Assembly: GCF_903994045.1 (NCBI RefSeq) | Contig: NZ_CAJEWD010000009.1 | Coordinates: 19,701 to 83,700, forward strand | Reading direction: 5' to 3' | Length of the DNA stretch: 64,000 nucleotides | Source: Jeotgalicoccus meleagridis | GTDB lineage: Bacteria; Bacillota; Bacilli; Staphylococcales; Salinicoccaceae | Shown here: positions 18,984-27,137 of the stretch, one piece after another | How the letters are laid out: each line of letters begins with the position of its first letter | How positions within the stretch are numbered: position 1 is the stretch's first letter | Notes under the pieces: generated by a model | What the model was told of the DNA's origin: nothing | The model's database searches: none | What the model saw: only the letters and a program-made list of their open reading frames with translations | Program-made: the position numbers and the translations under genes

Positions 18984-19003
18984 TCACTGAATTCTTCTTT
19001 TTC
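18961..19003. terminator. Bidirectional terminator made of the ecsB and traP 3' coding ends
   Basis: TCAGTGAT-TA-ATCACTGA at 18973-18990 is a perfect core. After one mismatch, AAGAAGAA pairs with TTCTTCTT, and T-rich runs follow in both directions. The hairpin lies inside the coding sequences, including both stop codons. Confidence 0.8.
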
Positions 19004-19519
19004 TTCTTCTGTAAATTCATTATCATCCACACTATAATAAGTTTTACTTGATAGATAGTCACCGAATAATGATTCTTCATTGCGGAATCTCTTCAAGGCG
19101 TCGTGAGTTAAATACTTTTTAAAAGCATCTGTATACTTAAAGTCATCGTGGATCAATAAGTCAGCCCATTTAATAAAGAGGACATAAGTTTCACTCTTAT
19201 CGTTAACTGCAAGTCGATATGATAGTATACCGTTCATTTCCTGTAGTTGATCCGTAAGATCAGACAAATGCATTCTAAGTGCCTGGAAACCATCACCAGC
19301 AGATGGGATATAAAAGATGGTAATCGGACTTTCTCCGTTAAGTTCGCCTTCTTGATAGAGCACTTCATACGTTTTTTTAGTTGCAAAAACAGATTCAACT
19401 TGATTATCTTCATAAAATAAAACAGCATCTGTGCCTTTAGCATTTAACGATGTATGTGGATATTTTTCCTGTAAGTCTTCTAAATAATTCAGGGTTCCTG
19501 TTGTAATGTGTAAATACAC
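18980..19519 (-). CDS. traP: TRAP/HmoB-like antibiotic-biosynthesis-monooxygenase (ABM) domain protein
   Basis: Cytosolic or peripheral protein of 179 residues, related by layout and position to staphylococcal TRAP (target of RNAIII-activating protein) and Bacillus HmoB, a heme-degrading ABM-fold protein. Residues 40-75 hold FYIPSAGDGFQAL-like and 95-160 the ABM domain (ILSYRLAVNDKSETYVLFIKW, TDAFKKYL). The start is probably GTG 19519, 8 bases after GATGAGG; the GTG three codons earlier overlaps that site. It neighbours the heme genes hemEHY, which would fit a heme-related role. The function of TRAP has been disputed. Confidence 0.8.
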   Translation of the reverse strand: MYLHITTGTLNYLEDLQEKYPHTSLNAKGTDAVLFYEDNQVESVFATKKTYEVLYQEGELNGESPITIFYIPSAGDGFQALRMHLSDLTDQLQEMNGILSYRLAVNDKSETYVLFIKWADLLIHDDFKYTDAFKKYLTHDALKRFRNEESLFGDYLSSKTYYSVDDNEFTEEEKEEFSD

Positions 19520-19691
19520 TCTGTTCACCTCATCTAGTTATCTTCTACATATAATATACACTACTTTTAGGCTCGATAAACACAGAGGCAAATAGAACGA
19601 TTTTTTGACAAGTTGACCCTAGATGATAATTGTTCTAAAGAATATGCTAAACTAAATTAAGTATAAATATAATATATTAGGGGGTACTTCC

Positions 19692-20717
19692 GTGTTTAAC
19701 GATACACTCATTAGAGCAGCACGAGGCGAAAAAACTGAACATACTCCAGTTTGGTTTATGAGACAGGTTGGCCGCTCTCAACCGGAATATAATAAGGTAA
19801 AAGAGAAATATTCTCTTATAGAAATTACCAAGCAGCCAGAATTAACGGCTTATCTGACAGCGACACCAGTCGATAATTACAATGTCGATGCTGCAGTACT
19901 TTACAAAGATATCATTACACCTTTAGCACCAATTGGAATTGATGTCGAGATTAAGTCAGGGGTCGGTCCAGTTATACATAATCCTGTTCGTACTTTGAAC
20001 GATATCGAGAATCTTGGAGAACTTGATCCATTTAAAGATCTGGACTATGTGTATAAAGCAATACAGATATTGACTCAGGAAAAACTAAATGTACCTTTAA
20101 TCGGATTCTGTGGTGCACCCTTTACAGTAGCAAGCTATATGATTGAAGGGGGACCTTCTAAAAATTATCACAGAACAAAAACAATGATGTACACACAACC
20201 AGAACTTTGGTTTAAACTCATGGACAAATTAGTCGAGACAAGCATCACTTATTTAACTGCTCAAATTAAAGCAGGTGCAAGTGTCATCCAAATTTTCGAT
20301 TCATGGGGTGGCGCATTGAACAAGGCTGATTATAATCATTACCTTGCTCCAGGTATGAAGAGAATTATTAATGCTGTAAAAGCACAAAATGTGCCAGTAA
20401 TTGTCTTTGGTGTGGGTGCGAGTCACCTTGCAACAGAGTGGGATAAGCTCGGCAGCGATGTTTTAGGTTTAGACTGGAGAATGTCTATAACAGAAGCTCG
20501 TGAGTTAGGTATCACAAAGGCTCTTCAAGGAAACCTTGACCCAGCAATCCTTTTATCAGATTGGTCTGTGATTGAAGAACGTGCCAAAAAGATTGTAGAA
20601 GAAGGTCAGAGAACCGGACATATCTTTAACCTTGGGCATGGCGTCTTTCCACAAGTCGACCCTGATGTCTTAAAACGATTAACCGAATTAGTACACACAT
20701 ATAGTAAAGGACTGTGA
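19692..20717 (+). CDS. hemE: Uroporphyrinogen III decarboxylase
   Basis: Converts uroporphyrinogen III to coproporphyrinogen III, the first of the three heme genes here. The 341 residues contain [15 protein letters not shown] (about 21-35; the usual motif is MRQAGRYLPEY, so three positions vary), [28 protein letters not shown] and FGVGASHLA. Translation begins at GTG after TTAGGGGG. hemH follows 4 bases after the stop. Confidence 0.96.
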   Translation: MFNDTLIRAARGEKTEHTPVWFMRQVGRSQPEYNKVKEKYSLIEITKQPELTAYLTATPVDNYNVDAAVLYKDIITPLAPIGIDVEIKSGVGPVIHNPVRTLNDIENLGELDPFKDLDYVYKAIQILTQEKLNVPLIGFCGAPFTVASYMIEGGPSKNYHRTKTMMYTQPELWFKLMDKLVETSITYLTAQIKAGASVIQIFDSWGGALNKADYNHYLAPGMKRIINAVKAQNVPVIVFGVGASHLATEWDKLGSDVLGLDWRMSITEARELGITKALQGNLDPAILLSDWSVIEERAKKIVEEGQRTGHIFNLGHGVFPQVDPDVLKRLTELVHTYSKGL

Positions 20718-20721
20718 AATT

Positions 20722-21636
20722 ATGAGTGAGAAAAAAGCATTATTAGTTATGGCATATGGAACACCTTATAAAGAATCGGATATTGAGCCATATTATACAC
20801 ATATAAGACACGGCAGAAAGCCAAGTGAAGAAGCACTTCAAGACTTAAAAGACCGTTATGAAGCAATTGGAGGAATTTCTCCTTTAGCAGATACAACTGA
20901 AAGACAGGCAAAAGCTCTCGTTGATAGTTTAAACAAGCAATCAGACGATGAGTTTGAGTTGTTCATCGGTTTAAAACACATCCATCCATTTATTGAAGAT
21001 AGTGTGAAAGAAATCAATGAAACGGGTATCAAAGAAATTCACACAGTAGTATTAGCACCACATTATTCAAATTTCTCTGTGGGTTCTTATAATCAAAGAG
21101 CAAAAGAAGAAGCAGACAAATACGGTATTACTGTTAAATCTGTTGATTCCTTCTATGAACAGATGCCGTTTATTGATTTTTGGGTAGATGCGTTAGAGCA
21201 AACGTTTTCTGAAATTCCAGAAGAAGCACACGATAAAACAGCTATCATTGTAAGTGCACATAGCTTACCTGAGAAAATTAAGGAACATAATGATCCTTAC
21301 CCTGATCAACTTGTAGAAACAAAAGATCTCTTGAAATCACGATTTAATAAAGGGCATTACTTTGTTGGTTGGCAGTCTGAAGGAAATACACCAGACCCTT
21401 GGTTAGGTCCAGACGTTCAAGATTTAACGCGTGATTTATATAAAGAAAATAATTTTGAACACTTTGTTTATTTACCATTGGGCTTTGTTTGTGAACATTT
21501 AGAAGTGCTTTACGATAATGATTATGAATGTAAAGTTGTAACAGATGAAGTGGGTGCCGAGTATCACAGACCAGCAATGCCAAATACGGATGACAGATTC
21601 ATCCAAGCAATGGTCAATGAGCTTCTGAAATTATAA
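20722..21636 (+). CDS. hemH: Coproporphyrin III ferrochelatase
   Basis: Inserts Fe2+ into coproporphyrin III in the Gram-positive coproporphyrin-dependent heme pathway (also named CpfC). The 304 residues include the metal-site histidine in IIVSAHSLPEKI (near 180), GWQSEGNTPDPWLGPDV and the glutamate in YDNDYECK (near 265). It is the middle gene of hemE-hemH-hemY. The assignment to the coproporphyrin branch follows from the pathway partner HemY/CgoX next door. Confidence 0.96.
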   Translation: MSEKKALLVMAYGTPYKESDIEPYYTHIRHGRKPSEEALQDLKDRYEAIGGISPLADTTERQAKALVDSLNKQSDDEFELFIGLKHIHPFIEDSVKEINETGIKEIHTVVLAPHYSNFSVGSYNQRAKEEADKYGITVKSVDSFYEQMPFIDFWVDALEQTFSEIPEEAHDKTAIIVSAHSLPEKIKEHNDPYPDQLVETKDLLKSRFNKGHYFVGWQSEGNTPDPWLGPDVQDLTRDLYKENNFEHFVYLPLGFVCEHLEVLYDNDYECKVVTDEVGAEYHRPAMPNTDDRFIQAMVNELLKL

Positions 21637-21661
21637 TTCGTTTTTTAAAGGTGTGTGACTC

Positions 21662-23047
21662 ATGAAAAATATCGCAATTATCGGTGCAGGTATTACCGGT
21701 TTGTCTTCAATGTATTATTTGTTAACAGGTAATCAAGATTATCGAGTAGATATTTTTGAGAAGAGTGATAGAGCAGGTGGTAAGGTCAAGACACATATCC
21801 AAGATGGATATACGATTGAACTTGGACCCGAATCATATCTATCGCGTAAACAAATTATGACCGATTTAGCCGAAGAAATCGGACTCGGTCATACCTTAGT
21901 TAGAAATGAGACAGGCCAATCATATATCTATACGAAGAATCAGCTGTTTCCTGTGCCAATGGGAACCATGCTAGGTGTTCCAATGGAGTTTAAAGCGCTC
22001 TTATCTACAGAACTCATCTCTTGGCCAGGTAAGTTAAAAGCCAGTCTTGAGTACTTTAAAGATACTATGCCATTGTATAAAGATATTTCTGTGGGTGAAT
22101 TCTTTAGACACCGTTTTGGTAATGAAGTTTTAGAAAATATGATAGAACCACTATTGTCGGGTGTATACGGCACCAATATTGACCAACTCAGTTTAATGTC
22201 TACTTATCCGAACTTTAAGAAGACTGAACAGTACTATGGTAGTTTGATGAAAGGTTTACCGATAGAAAGAAGCCTTAAACCACAAGCGCCTAAAAAGAAA
22301 GTTGGACAGTTCTATCAATTTTCTGATGGTCTTCAGTCCTTTATTGACCGACTAGTCGAAGTGAATATAGAAAAGGGCGGACAAATTAACTTCCAAGCGG
22401 ATGTTACTGATATAGAAAAGTTAGATGATGGTTATCGAGTGACGGTTAATGGTGAAAGCCAAGTTTATGATGAAGTCATTGTAACGACGCCGCATTTCCA
22501 ATATAAACGCTGGTTTGATGATAAGGAATTTGAGTATTTTAAACATATGGAAGCTACAAGTGTTGCAACAGTAGTGATGGCTTTTGATCAGGAACAAGTT
22601 AATAATTCAATCGATGGGACAGGCTTTGTCGTCAGTCGAAATATGGATACAGTCATTACAGCCTGTACTTGGACTAATAAGAAATGGAAGCATTCTACTC
22701 CAAGTGGTAAGGCACTCTTACGTGCTTACGTCGGACGACCTGGTGATTTTATCGTCCATGAAAAATCTGATGAAGATATCATTAGGCTCGTTAGAAAAGA
22801 CTTAGACCAGATAATGAATATTGAAGGAGAGCCGAATTTCTCCATTGTGACTAGATTACCTAATTCTATGCCTAACTATTTTGTTGGACATAAGCGCATG
22901 ATTGATGAGATCCAAGATTATGTAGGAGAAACATATCCTGGTCTTCACTTAATCGGTGCTTCACACTATGCAGTTGGCTTACCAGATTGTGTTCAAACTG
23001 CAAAAGACACTGCAGATAAAATTTTAAATATGTCATTAGATTTCTAG
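21662..23047 (+). CDS. hemY: Coproporphyrinogen III oxidase (HemY/CgoX)
   Basis: FAD enzyme oxidising coproporphyrinogen III to coproporphyrin III with oxygen. The N-terminal dinucleotide fold IAIIGAGITGLSSMYYL (4-20) and FEKSDRAGGKV are followed by IELGPESYLSRK; the C-terminal FAD contact is LHLIGASHYAVGLPDCVQTA. Length 461 is normal. Ribosome site AAAGGTG before the ATG at 21662. It ends the heme operon at a hairpin terminator. Confidence 0.95.
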   Translation: MKNIAIIGAGITGLSSMYYLLTGNQDYRVDIFEKSDRAGGKVKTHIQDGYTIELGPESYLSRKQIMTDLAEEIGLGHTLVRNETGQSYIYTKNQLFPVPMGTMLGVPMEFKALLSTELISWPGKLKASLEYFKDTMPLYKDISVGEFFRHRFGNEVLENMIEPLLSGVYGTNIDQLSLMSTYPNFKKTEQYYGSLMKGLPIERSLKPQAPKKKVGQFYQFSDGLQSFIDRLVEVNIEKGGQINFQADVTDIEKLDDGYRVTVNGESQVYDEVIVTTPHFQYKRWFDDKEFEYFKHMEATSVATVVMAFDQEQVNNSIDGTGFVVSRNMDTVITACTWTNKKWKHSTPSGKALLRAYVGRPGDFIVHEKSDEDIIRLVRKDLDQIMNIEGEPNFSIVTRLPNSMPNYFVGHKRMIDEIQDYVGETYPGLHLIGASHYAVGLPDCVQTAKDTADKILNMSLDF

Positions 23048-23082
23048 ACCTGTTTCAGTTATAATTGGAACAGGTCTTTTTA
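23048..23082 (+). terminator. Intrinsic terminator after hemY
   Basis: ACCTGTT and AACAGGT pair across a 14-base loop and are followed by CTTTTTAT. Confidence 0.8.
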
Positions 23083-23103
23083 TATTAAACAGGGGGAGTA
23101 GAG

Positions 23104-24096
23104 ATGAAGTTTATTTCAAATAATAACATTACAGATCCAATGATTAATCTAGCGATGGAGGAGTATGTCTTAAGAGAGATTCCAACAGATGACTCTTACT
23201 TTCTCTTCTATGTTAACCAGCCATCGATTATCATTGGGAAAAACCAAAATACTATAGAAGAAATCAATGTGCCTTACATTGAAGAAAATGATATTAAAGT
23301 TGTTCGTAGAGTGTCAGGTGGTGGGGCAGTTTATCATGATGAAGGTAACTTAAACTTTAGCTTTATAACAGAAGATGATGGTGATAGCTTTCATAACTTT
23401 AAACGTTTTACACAACCGATAGTAGATGCACTGAAAGAAATGGGGGTCAATGCTGAATTATCTGGCCGTAATGATATAGAACTTGAAGATGGTAAAAAAG
23501 TATCTGGCAGCGCTATGTTCACGCAAAATGGACGTATGTTCTCTCATGGTACATTGATGTTAGAAAGTGATATCAATGAAGTTCAAAACGCCTTAAAAGT
23601 GAATCCTAAGAAGATTAAATCTAAAGGGGTTAAATCTGTCAGTGCAAGAGTTGGAAATATTAATGACTATCTGCAGGATAAAATAGATATTGAAGAATTT
23701 AAAAAGAGAATACTGAAAAATATCTTTGGTGATCTTGAGAGTGTAGAAGAATATGTCTTGAACGAAGATGATTGGAAAAAAATCAATAAATTATCAAAAG
23801 AAAAGTATCAAACATGGGATTGGAATTATGGGAAAAATCCTAAATACAACTACGATAATTCCTACAAATATGATGCTGGTTTACTTGATATCCGCCTAGA
23901 AATTAAACAAGGTCGAATTAATCATGCTAAAATATTTGGAGACTTTTTTGGTGTAGGAGAAGTTGTGGATATTGAGAAGAGATTAATTGGAGTAGAGCAT
24001 AATAGACAAGCGATTGATCACGCTTTAAAGGATTTAGATATCAGTCACTATCTAGGGCGTATCACAAGAGAAGAGTTTTTAAATCTCATCTCCTAA
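23104..24096 (+). CDS. lplA: Lipoate-protein ligase (LplA type)
   Basis: Attaches free lipoate, via lipoyl-AMP, to E2 or GcvH proteins. The 330 residues hold IIIGKNQNTIEEIN, VRRVSGGGAVYHDEGNLNFS (77-96) and the catalytic-lysine region GKKVSGSAMF (about 130-139); a C-terminal accessory domain occupies 250-330. Ribosome site AGGGGGAG. It is monocistronic and precedes the IDEAL/comK pair. A second ligase gene lies at 55391. Confidence 0.93.
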   Translation: MKFISNNNITDPMINLAMEEYVLREIPTDDSYFLFYVNQPSIIIGKNQNTIEEINVPYIEENDIKVVRRVSGGGAVYHDEGNLNFSFITEDDGDSFHNFKRFTQPIVDALKEMGVNAELSGRNDIELEDGKKVSGSAMFTQNGRMFSHGTLMLESDINEVQNALKVNPKKIKSKGVKSVSARVGNINDYLQDKIDIEEFKKRILKNIFGDLESVEEYVLNEDDWKKINKLSKEKYQTWDWNYGKNPKYNYDNSYKYDAGLLDIRLEIKQGRINHAKIFGDFFGVGEVVDIEKRLIGVEHNRQAIDHALKDLDISHYLGRITREEFLNLIS

Positions 24097-24107
24097 AGTG
24101 AAAACAA

Positions 24108-24147
24108 AAAAAGCGACTACTTGAGGAATCACCTTAAGTAGTCGCTT
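24108..24147. terminator. Bidirectional terminator between lplA and the IDEAL-domain gene
   Basis: AAAGCGACTACTT and AAGTAGTCGCTTT form a 13-bp stem (GAGG...CCTT extends it) with A runs upstream and TTTATG downstream. Confidence 0.85.
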
Positions 24148-24156
24148 TATGTATGC

Positions 24157-24354
24157 TTATAGTTGTTTGAGTAAGTTAGTGTATTTCATGAATTTCTCTT
24201 TGTCCTTTGCAAGGAGCGCTTCTTCTATCTTAGTTGTATATAATTTTTTGTTAAAGATTTGCATGGATTCTTGCAATACTAGGTCTGCGGATAAGTCGTT
24301 GATAGTATTGAGGAATCCTCTTAATTGATTTGTCGGATATACTATTCTACCCAT
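24157..24354 (-). CDS. IDEAL-domain small protein
   Basis: Protein of 65 residues ending in IEEALLAKDKEKFMKYTNLL, which fits the IDEAL domain (named after its Ile-Asp-Glu-Ala-Leu core) found in small Firmicutes proteins and as a regulator-binding tail. The function is unknown. It is transcribed divergently from comK, and the two share an upstream region of about 190 bases. The ribosome site GAGAGGGG is complementary to the C-rich loop of the candidate small RNA at 29.6 kb (7 bases). Confidence 0.7.
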   Translation of the reverse strand: MGRIVYPTNQLRGFLNTINDLSADLVLQESMQIFNKKLYTTKIEEALLAKDKEKFMKYTNLLKQL

Positions 24355-24417
24355 ATGTCAAAACCCCTCTCCATAACTCTTAAATAAAAGTATACACTTC
24401 ATTCTCAATTAGGTCAA

Positions 24418-24432
24418 TGATAATGAGAATCG
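24418..24432 (+). promoter_or_regulatory. Fur-box-like site upstream of comK
   Basis: TGATAATGAGAATCG has a perfect left half of the Fur 7-1-7 pattern (TGATAAT-N-ATTATCA) and four of seven matches in the right half. ATTCTCA at 24401-24407 adds an inverted partner. It lies in the divergent IDEAL/comK region. Confidence 0.35.
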
Positions 24433-24489
24433 TATTTCTTAATTATCTGATAATAAATATTTACTTATCAAACATTTCCCTAAATATAG

Positions 24490-24518
24490 TTAACAAAGAT
24501 GTTTATTTATGTTATATT
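24490..24518 (+). promoter_or_regulatory. SigA-type promoter of comK
   Basis: TTAACA-N17-TATATT, 27 bases before the comK ATG. Confidence 0.7.
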
Positions 24519-24545
24519 CTATTTAATAAAATATTTGGAGGCCAC

Positions 24546-25154
24546 ATGACTAGACAACAGTATATTATGAATGATGAAACGATGTATATTGTAGCTAAGC
24601 CAAATGGGCGTTATGTAGAAAGTTCCATAGCAGAATTATATGGTGATCCTATATTATGTCTAAAGAGTCCCAATAAGATTATTGAATATAATTGTAAGTA
24701 TCACTCTCAAAACTATGTTTCACGAAAAGATTTGACGAAAGGCTTAACAGATATTCGAGCTAAGCATCCGATTATTGTTGATCTCTTTGCTTCATATATT
24801 TATTTTTGTACACACTCCGATAGAGTAATGGAGAATAGTTGGTTTAATCTTAAGTATATTAAGAGATACTATGAATATAGAGGAATGACTAAAGTTATTT
24901 TTGAAAATAATGAGGAATTAAAAGTTGATATTTCATATTCATCTTTTAATAATCAATATTTAAATGCTGTCAGGTTATATTATAAATTCACTTTAGAAAA
25001 AGAAAAGTACTATAAGAAGAGTCATAATCAGACGATTACTTATGAACAATTTCAGACAGATGAAAGTCATGAAGTGAACTATATTAATGAAGCAGCTCGA
25101 GCAGCATATAAAAAATATATGAGAGGAATAGACGAGTTAAACTCATTAATTTGA
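24546..25154 (+). CDS. comK: Competence transcription factor ComK
   Basis: Minor-groove DNA-binding activator of DNA-uptake genes, 202 residues. Recognisable ComK segments are MNDETMYIVAKPNGR, SPNKIIEYNCKYHSQNYVSR, TKGLTDIRAKHPIIVD and VDISYSSFNNQYLNAVRLY. The ATG at 24546 follows GGAGG by 4 bases; the open frame extends 43 codons upstream, but that part is non-coding promoter DNA (TTAACA-N17-TATATT). No obvious pair of AAAA-N5-TTTT ComK boxes is seen close to the promoter. The C-terminal tail is longer than the DNA-binding core and lysine/tyrosine rich. Confidence 0.9.
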   Translation: MTRQQYIMNDETMYIVAKPNGRYVESSIAELYGDPILCLKSPNKIIEYNCKYHSQNYVSRKDLTKGLTDIRAKHPIIVDLFASYIYFCTHSDRVMENSWFNLKYIKRYYEYRGMTKVIFENNEELKVDISYSSFNNQYLNAVRLYYKFTLEKEKYYKKSHNQTITYEQFQTDESHEVNYINEAARAAYKKYMRGIDELNSLI

Positions 25155-25214
25155 ATTCTAAGTTAATACTCACATAAAAATTGTAAATATAAATTAATTA
25201 TTATTAATTTATTG

Positions 25215-25243
25215 TTGATAATGTTTATAGTCCTTGTTATAAT
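25215..25243 (+). promoter_or_regulatory. Promoter of the tRNA-Asn/tRNA-Ser pair
   Basis: TTGATA-N17-TATAAT, 31 bases before the first tRNA base. Confidence 0.85.
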
Positions 25244-25274
25244 AAATATTGTTCGTTTGAAAGCTACATAATAT

Positions 25275-25349
25275 TCCACAGTAGCTCAGTGGTAGAGCTA
25301 TCGGCTGTTAACCGATCGGTCGTAGGTTCGAGTCCTACCTGTGGAGCCA
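25275..25349 (+). tRNA. tRNA-Asn (GTT), CCA encoded
   Basis: Acceptor arms TCCACAG and CTGTGGA pair; the anticodon GTT is at 25307-25309; the T arm is GGTTCGAGTCC; CCA is genomically encoded. It is nearly identical to the second tRNA-Asn at 32226 (one base in the T loop). Confidence 0.97.
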
Positions 25350-25350
25350 T

Positions 25351-25438
25351 GGAGATGTACTCAAGTGGCTGAAGAGGCGCCCCTGCTAAGGGTGTAGGTC
25401 GCGAAAGCGGCGCGAGAGTTCGAATCTCTCCATCTCCG
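25351..25438 (+). tRNA. tRNA-Ser (GCT)
   Basis: Acceptor GGAGATG/CATCTCC, long variable arm (GTCGCGAAAGCGGC), anticodon GCT in CTGCTAA. No CCA is encoded. One base separates it from tRNA-Asn. Confidence 0.96.
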
Positions 25439-25451
25439 TACTGATACTTTT

Positions 25452-25505
25452 TAAACCCCATCATATCATCGTTAAACGTTGATATGATGGGGTTTAACTT
25501 TTCTT
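25452..25505 (+). terminator. Terminator of the tRNA-Asn/Ser pair
   Basis: AACCCCATCATATCA and TGATATGATGGGGTT form a long stem followed by TAACTTTTCTTT. Confidence 0.8.
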
Positions 25506-25599
25506 TAAAAACTATAAAAGTGACAAAAAAGGACTAGACCTGTCAATATAATGTCAATCTAACTGTTAATATTCGTTGACAAATTATCTAAAAGATAAG

Positions 25600-25631
25600 A
25601 AAAAAAGAGATATGAACAAAGCCATATCTCC
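25600..25631 (-). terminator. Terminator of the amaP-asp23 operon
   Basis: On the minus strand GAGATATG and CATATCTC enclose an 8-base loop and are followed by six U. Confidence 0.88.
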
Positions 25632-25653
25632 TAAAAAATTATTCTTTTTTTAC

Positions 25654-26143
25654 TTATTCTACTCTGTCATTGTTTTCGTTAGATTTGTTAGCTTGTCTGT
25701 ACTCTTTTTCAGTCATTACATCTTCAACATGCACATTCACTTCAACAACATTTAAGCCTGTCATAAATTTAATTTGTTCTTTAACAACTTCTTTAACTTT
25801 GTTGAAGACTTTAGGCGCACTTTCGCCATATTCTAAAATAACTTTCAAATCAATAGCAGCTTGTTTTTCTCCAACTTCTGCAGAAACACCTTTAGTAACA
25901 TTTTCTTTGTCAGAGAAACGGTCAGTTAAACCTGAACCAATGCCGCCTTTCATATCAAGTACACCTTTAACTTCACGAGTTGCAATACCTGCAATTTTTT
26001 CGATAACTTCATCATCAAATGATAAAGTATCATGGAAGTTTTGTTTTTGATCTTTCGATACTTCGTTGACACCTGTTTTTTTCGTTATACTGCTCTTTGA
26101 CGTTCTTGTCATTAAAATTATTTTTTTCATTATAGTTTGACAT
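25654..26143 (-). CDS. asp23: Alkaline-shock protein Asp23/Gls24 family, with apparent frameshift
   Basis: Abundant envelope-stress protein held at the membrane by AmaP. The body is well preserved: [49 protein letters not shown] and [18 protein letters not shown]. The best start is ATG 26143, after GGAGGA with 6-base spacing, and it reads [20 protein letters not shown]. That frame meets the Asp23 body only if one base of the seven-A run at 26076-26082 (minus strand) is skipped; six A would give [12 protein letters not shown], matching the Asp23 N-terminus. The uninterrupted alternative from ATG 26130 has no ribosome site and an alien N-terminus. Sequencing error, mutation or slippage are all possible. 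Confidence 0.85.
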
Positions 26144-26161
26144 TAATATTCCTCCAATAAT

Positions 26162-26341
26162 TTATTTTTTTAAAACTTGGCTACGGTCTATTAAATACTC
26201 GATAAATCCGAAAATTAAACTTAACACTATAATCAGTGCAAATTTATAGATTCCTACAATAAAGATCAATGTGAAAAAGATAAACGCACAGATTAATAAT
26301 AGCGTTGTGAATGGATACATTTTAAAATAATCAAATCTCAA
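26162..26341 (-). CDS. DUF2273 small membrane protein
   Basis: Protein of 59 residues, almost all of it two hydrophobic helices (about 11-30 and 32-48: FTTLLLICAFIFFTLIFIVG and FALIIVLSLIFGFIEYLI), ending DRSQVLKK. It fits the DUF2273 proteins found between amaP and asp23 in staphylococci. The start is TTG 26341 with AAAGGGGTG 7 bases upstream; an internal ATG at codon 8 is the alternative. The function is unknown, presumably part of the Asp23 membrane assembly. Confidence 0.8.
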   Translation of the reverse strand: MRFDYFKMYPFTTLLLICAFIFFTLIFIVGIYKFALIIVLSLIFGFIEYLIDRSQVLKK

Positions 26342-26355
26342 ATTAATTCACCCCT

Positions 26356-26895
26356 TTAGATCACTCTCTTTTCAGTCTTCTCTTGATCAGTGACTATAAG
26401 CTTCACGTTTTCTACGTTGGCATTTGTAAATTCTTCGAGCTTACTTTGAATTTTTGAATTAATATCTTCGACTGAGTACTCTGGAACATCATCGCTTGGA
26501 GCCCATAAAACTTTAACGACAGAATCGATAGTTCGTTTGTTATTTCTCTCTTTTAGTGTAGTGTCTATAGACACGATTCTCACGTTTTCAAATTGATTCA
26601 CAGTTTTCTCTATATATGAATCGATTGCTTTTCGTGAAATTACTAATTCGCCATTTGTTGTTGCCCAAGCGAGTTTATGTCTTTTGTCTGATGGTCTGAA
26701 AGCCCACAGTATAAAGAAGATAGAGATTATCAATAGTACAGCGAGAACGATGTAATGAATTAATGTAAACTCATTGAATGACTGAACTTGTTCAAGCCAA
26801 GTCTTGATGCGCTCATAGGGTGCTAGTGTTGCTGCATAGTAAATTAGAAATATTAGTAATAACAGTCCGAAGAGAAAAGAAAATACTCTTTTCAT
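26356..26895 (-). CDS. amaP: Asp23 membrane anchor AmaP
   Basis: Protein of 179 residues with two N-terminal transmembrane helices (about 5-25 and 47-65) and a cytosolic C-terminal domain of the Asp23-like fold (GELVISRKAIDSYIEK, VRIVSIDTTLKERN). In S. aureus AmaP anchors Asp23 filaments beneath the membrane. It heads the amaP-DUF2273-asp23 operon, which has a SigB promoter directly upstream and a GAGAGGGGTG ribosome site. Confidence 0.92.
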   Translation of the reverse strand: MKRVFSFLFGLLLLIFLIYYAATLAPYERIKTWLEQVQSFNEFTLIHYIVLAVLLIISIFFILWAFRPSDKRHKLAWATTNGELVISRKAIDSYIEKTVNQFENVRIVSIDTTLKERNNKRTIDSVVKVLWAPSDDVPEYSVEDINSKIQSKLEEFTNANVENVKLIVTDQEKTEKRVI

Positions 26896-26928
26896 TGACT
26901 CACCCCTCTCTTAATCAAGCTAATATAT

Positions 26929-26953
26929 ATACCCGTGAAATAAAAAGTTAAGC
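26929..26953 (-). promoter_or_regulatory. SigB promoter of the amaP-asp23 operon
   Basis: On the minus strand GCTTAA-N13-GGGTAT fits the SigB consensus GTTTAA-N12-15-GGGTAT with one mismatch. It lies 34 bases before the amaP ATG. Asp23 is a classical SigB reporter in S. aureus. Confidence 0.85.
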
Positions 26954-27137
26954 AAAAGTATTAGGGTGGGAAATGTTATATTCAATCAAAATGTTTAGTT
27001 ACTTATTAAGTTTTTGATTTATACTTTTGTATTTATCACTATTGAGCGATTTTCCGTTATAGATTGATTTACATTTTATAACAAAACTATATTCAGCTTT
27101 TTATATCTCTGTATAATAATAGAAGAGGTGAAGGGCG

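Noticed and set aside
19600..19691. TTGACA at 19605 and TTGACC at 19613 as hemE promoter -35 boxes
   Set aside because: No convincing -10 at 16-18 bases; several weak combinations are possible, so I do not call one.
22584..22805. 73-codon frame inside hemY on the same strand
   Set aside because: Out-of-frame shadow; hemY is intact over this stretch.
24417..24545. N-terminal extension of the comK frame (43 codons)
   Set aside because: Contains the TTAACA-N17-TATATT promoter; GGAGG precedes only ATG 24546.
25264..25464. 66-codon open frame on the minus strand
   Set aside because: Covers the tRNA-Asn and tRNA-Ser genes on the opposite strand; it is the translated-tRNA artefact often found in databases.
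25584..25598. TTATCTAAAAGATAA dyad after TTGACA
   Set aside because: No -10 box at proper distance and no gene downstream on that strand; probably incidental.
26101..26130. ATG 26130 as the asp23 start
   Set aside because: No ribosome site at this codon and the first 15 residues do not resemble Asp23, unlike those from ATG 26143 in the other frame.
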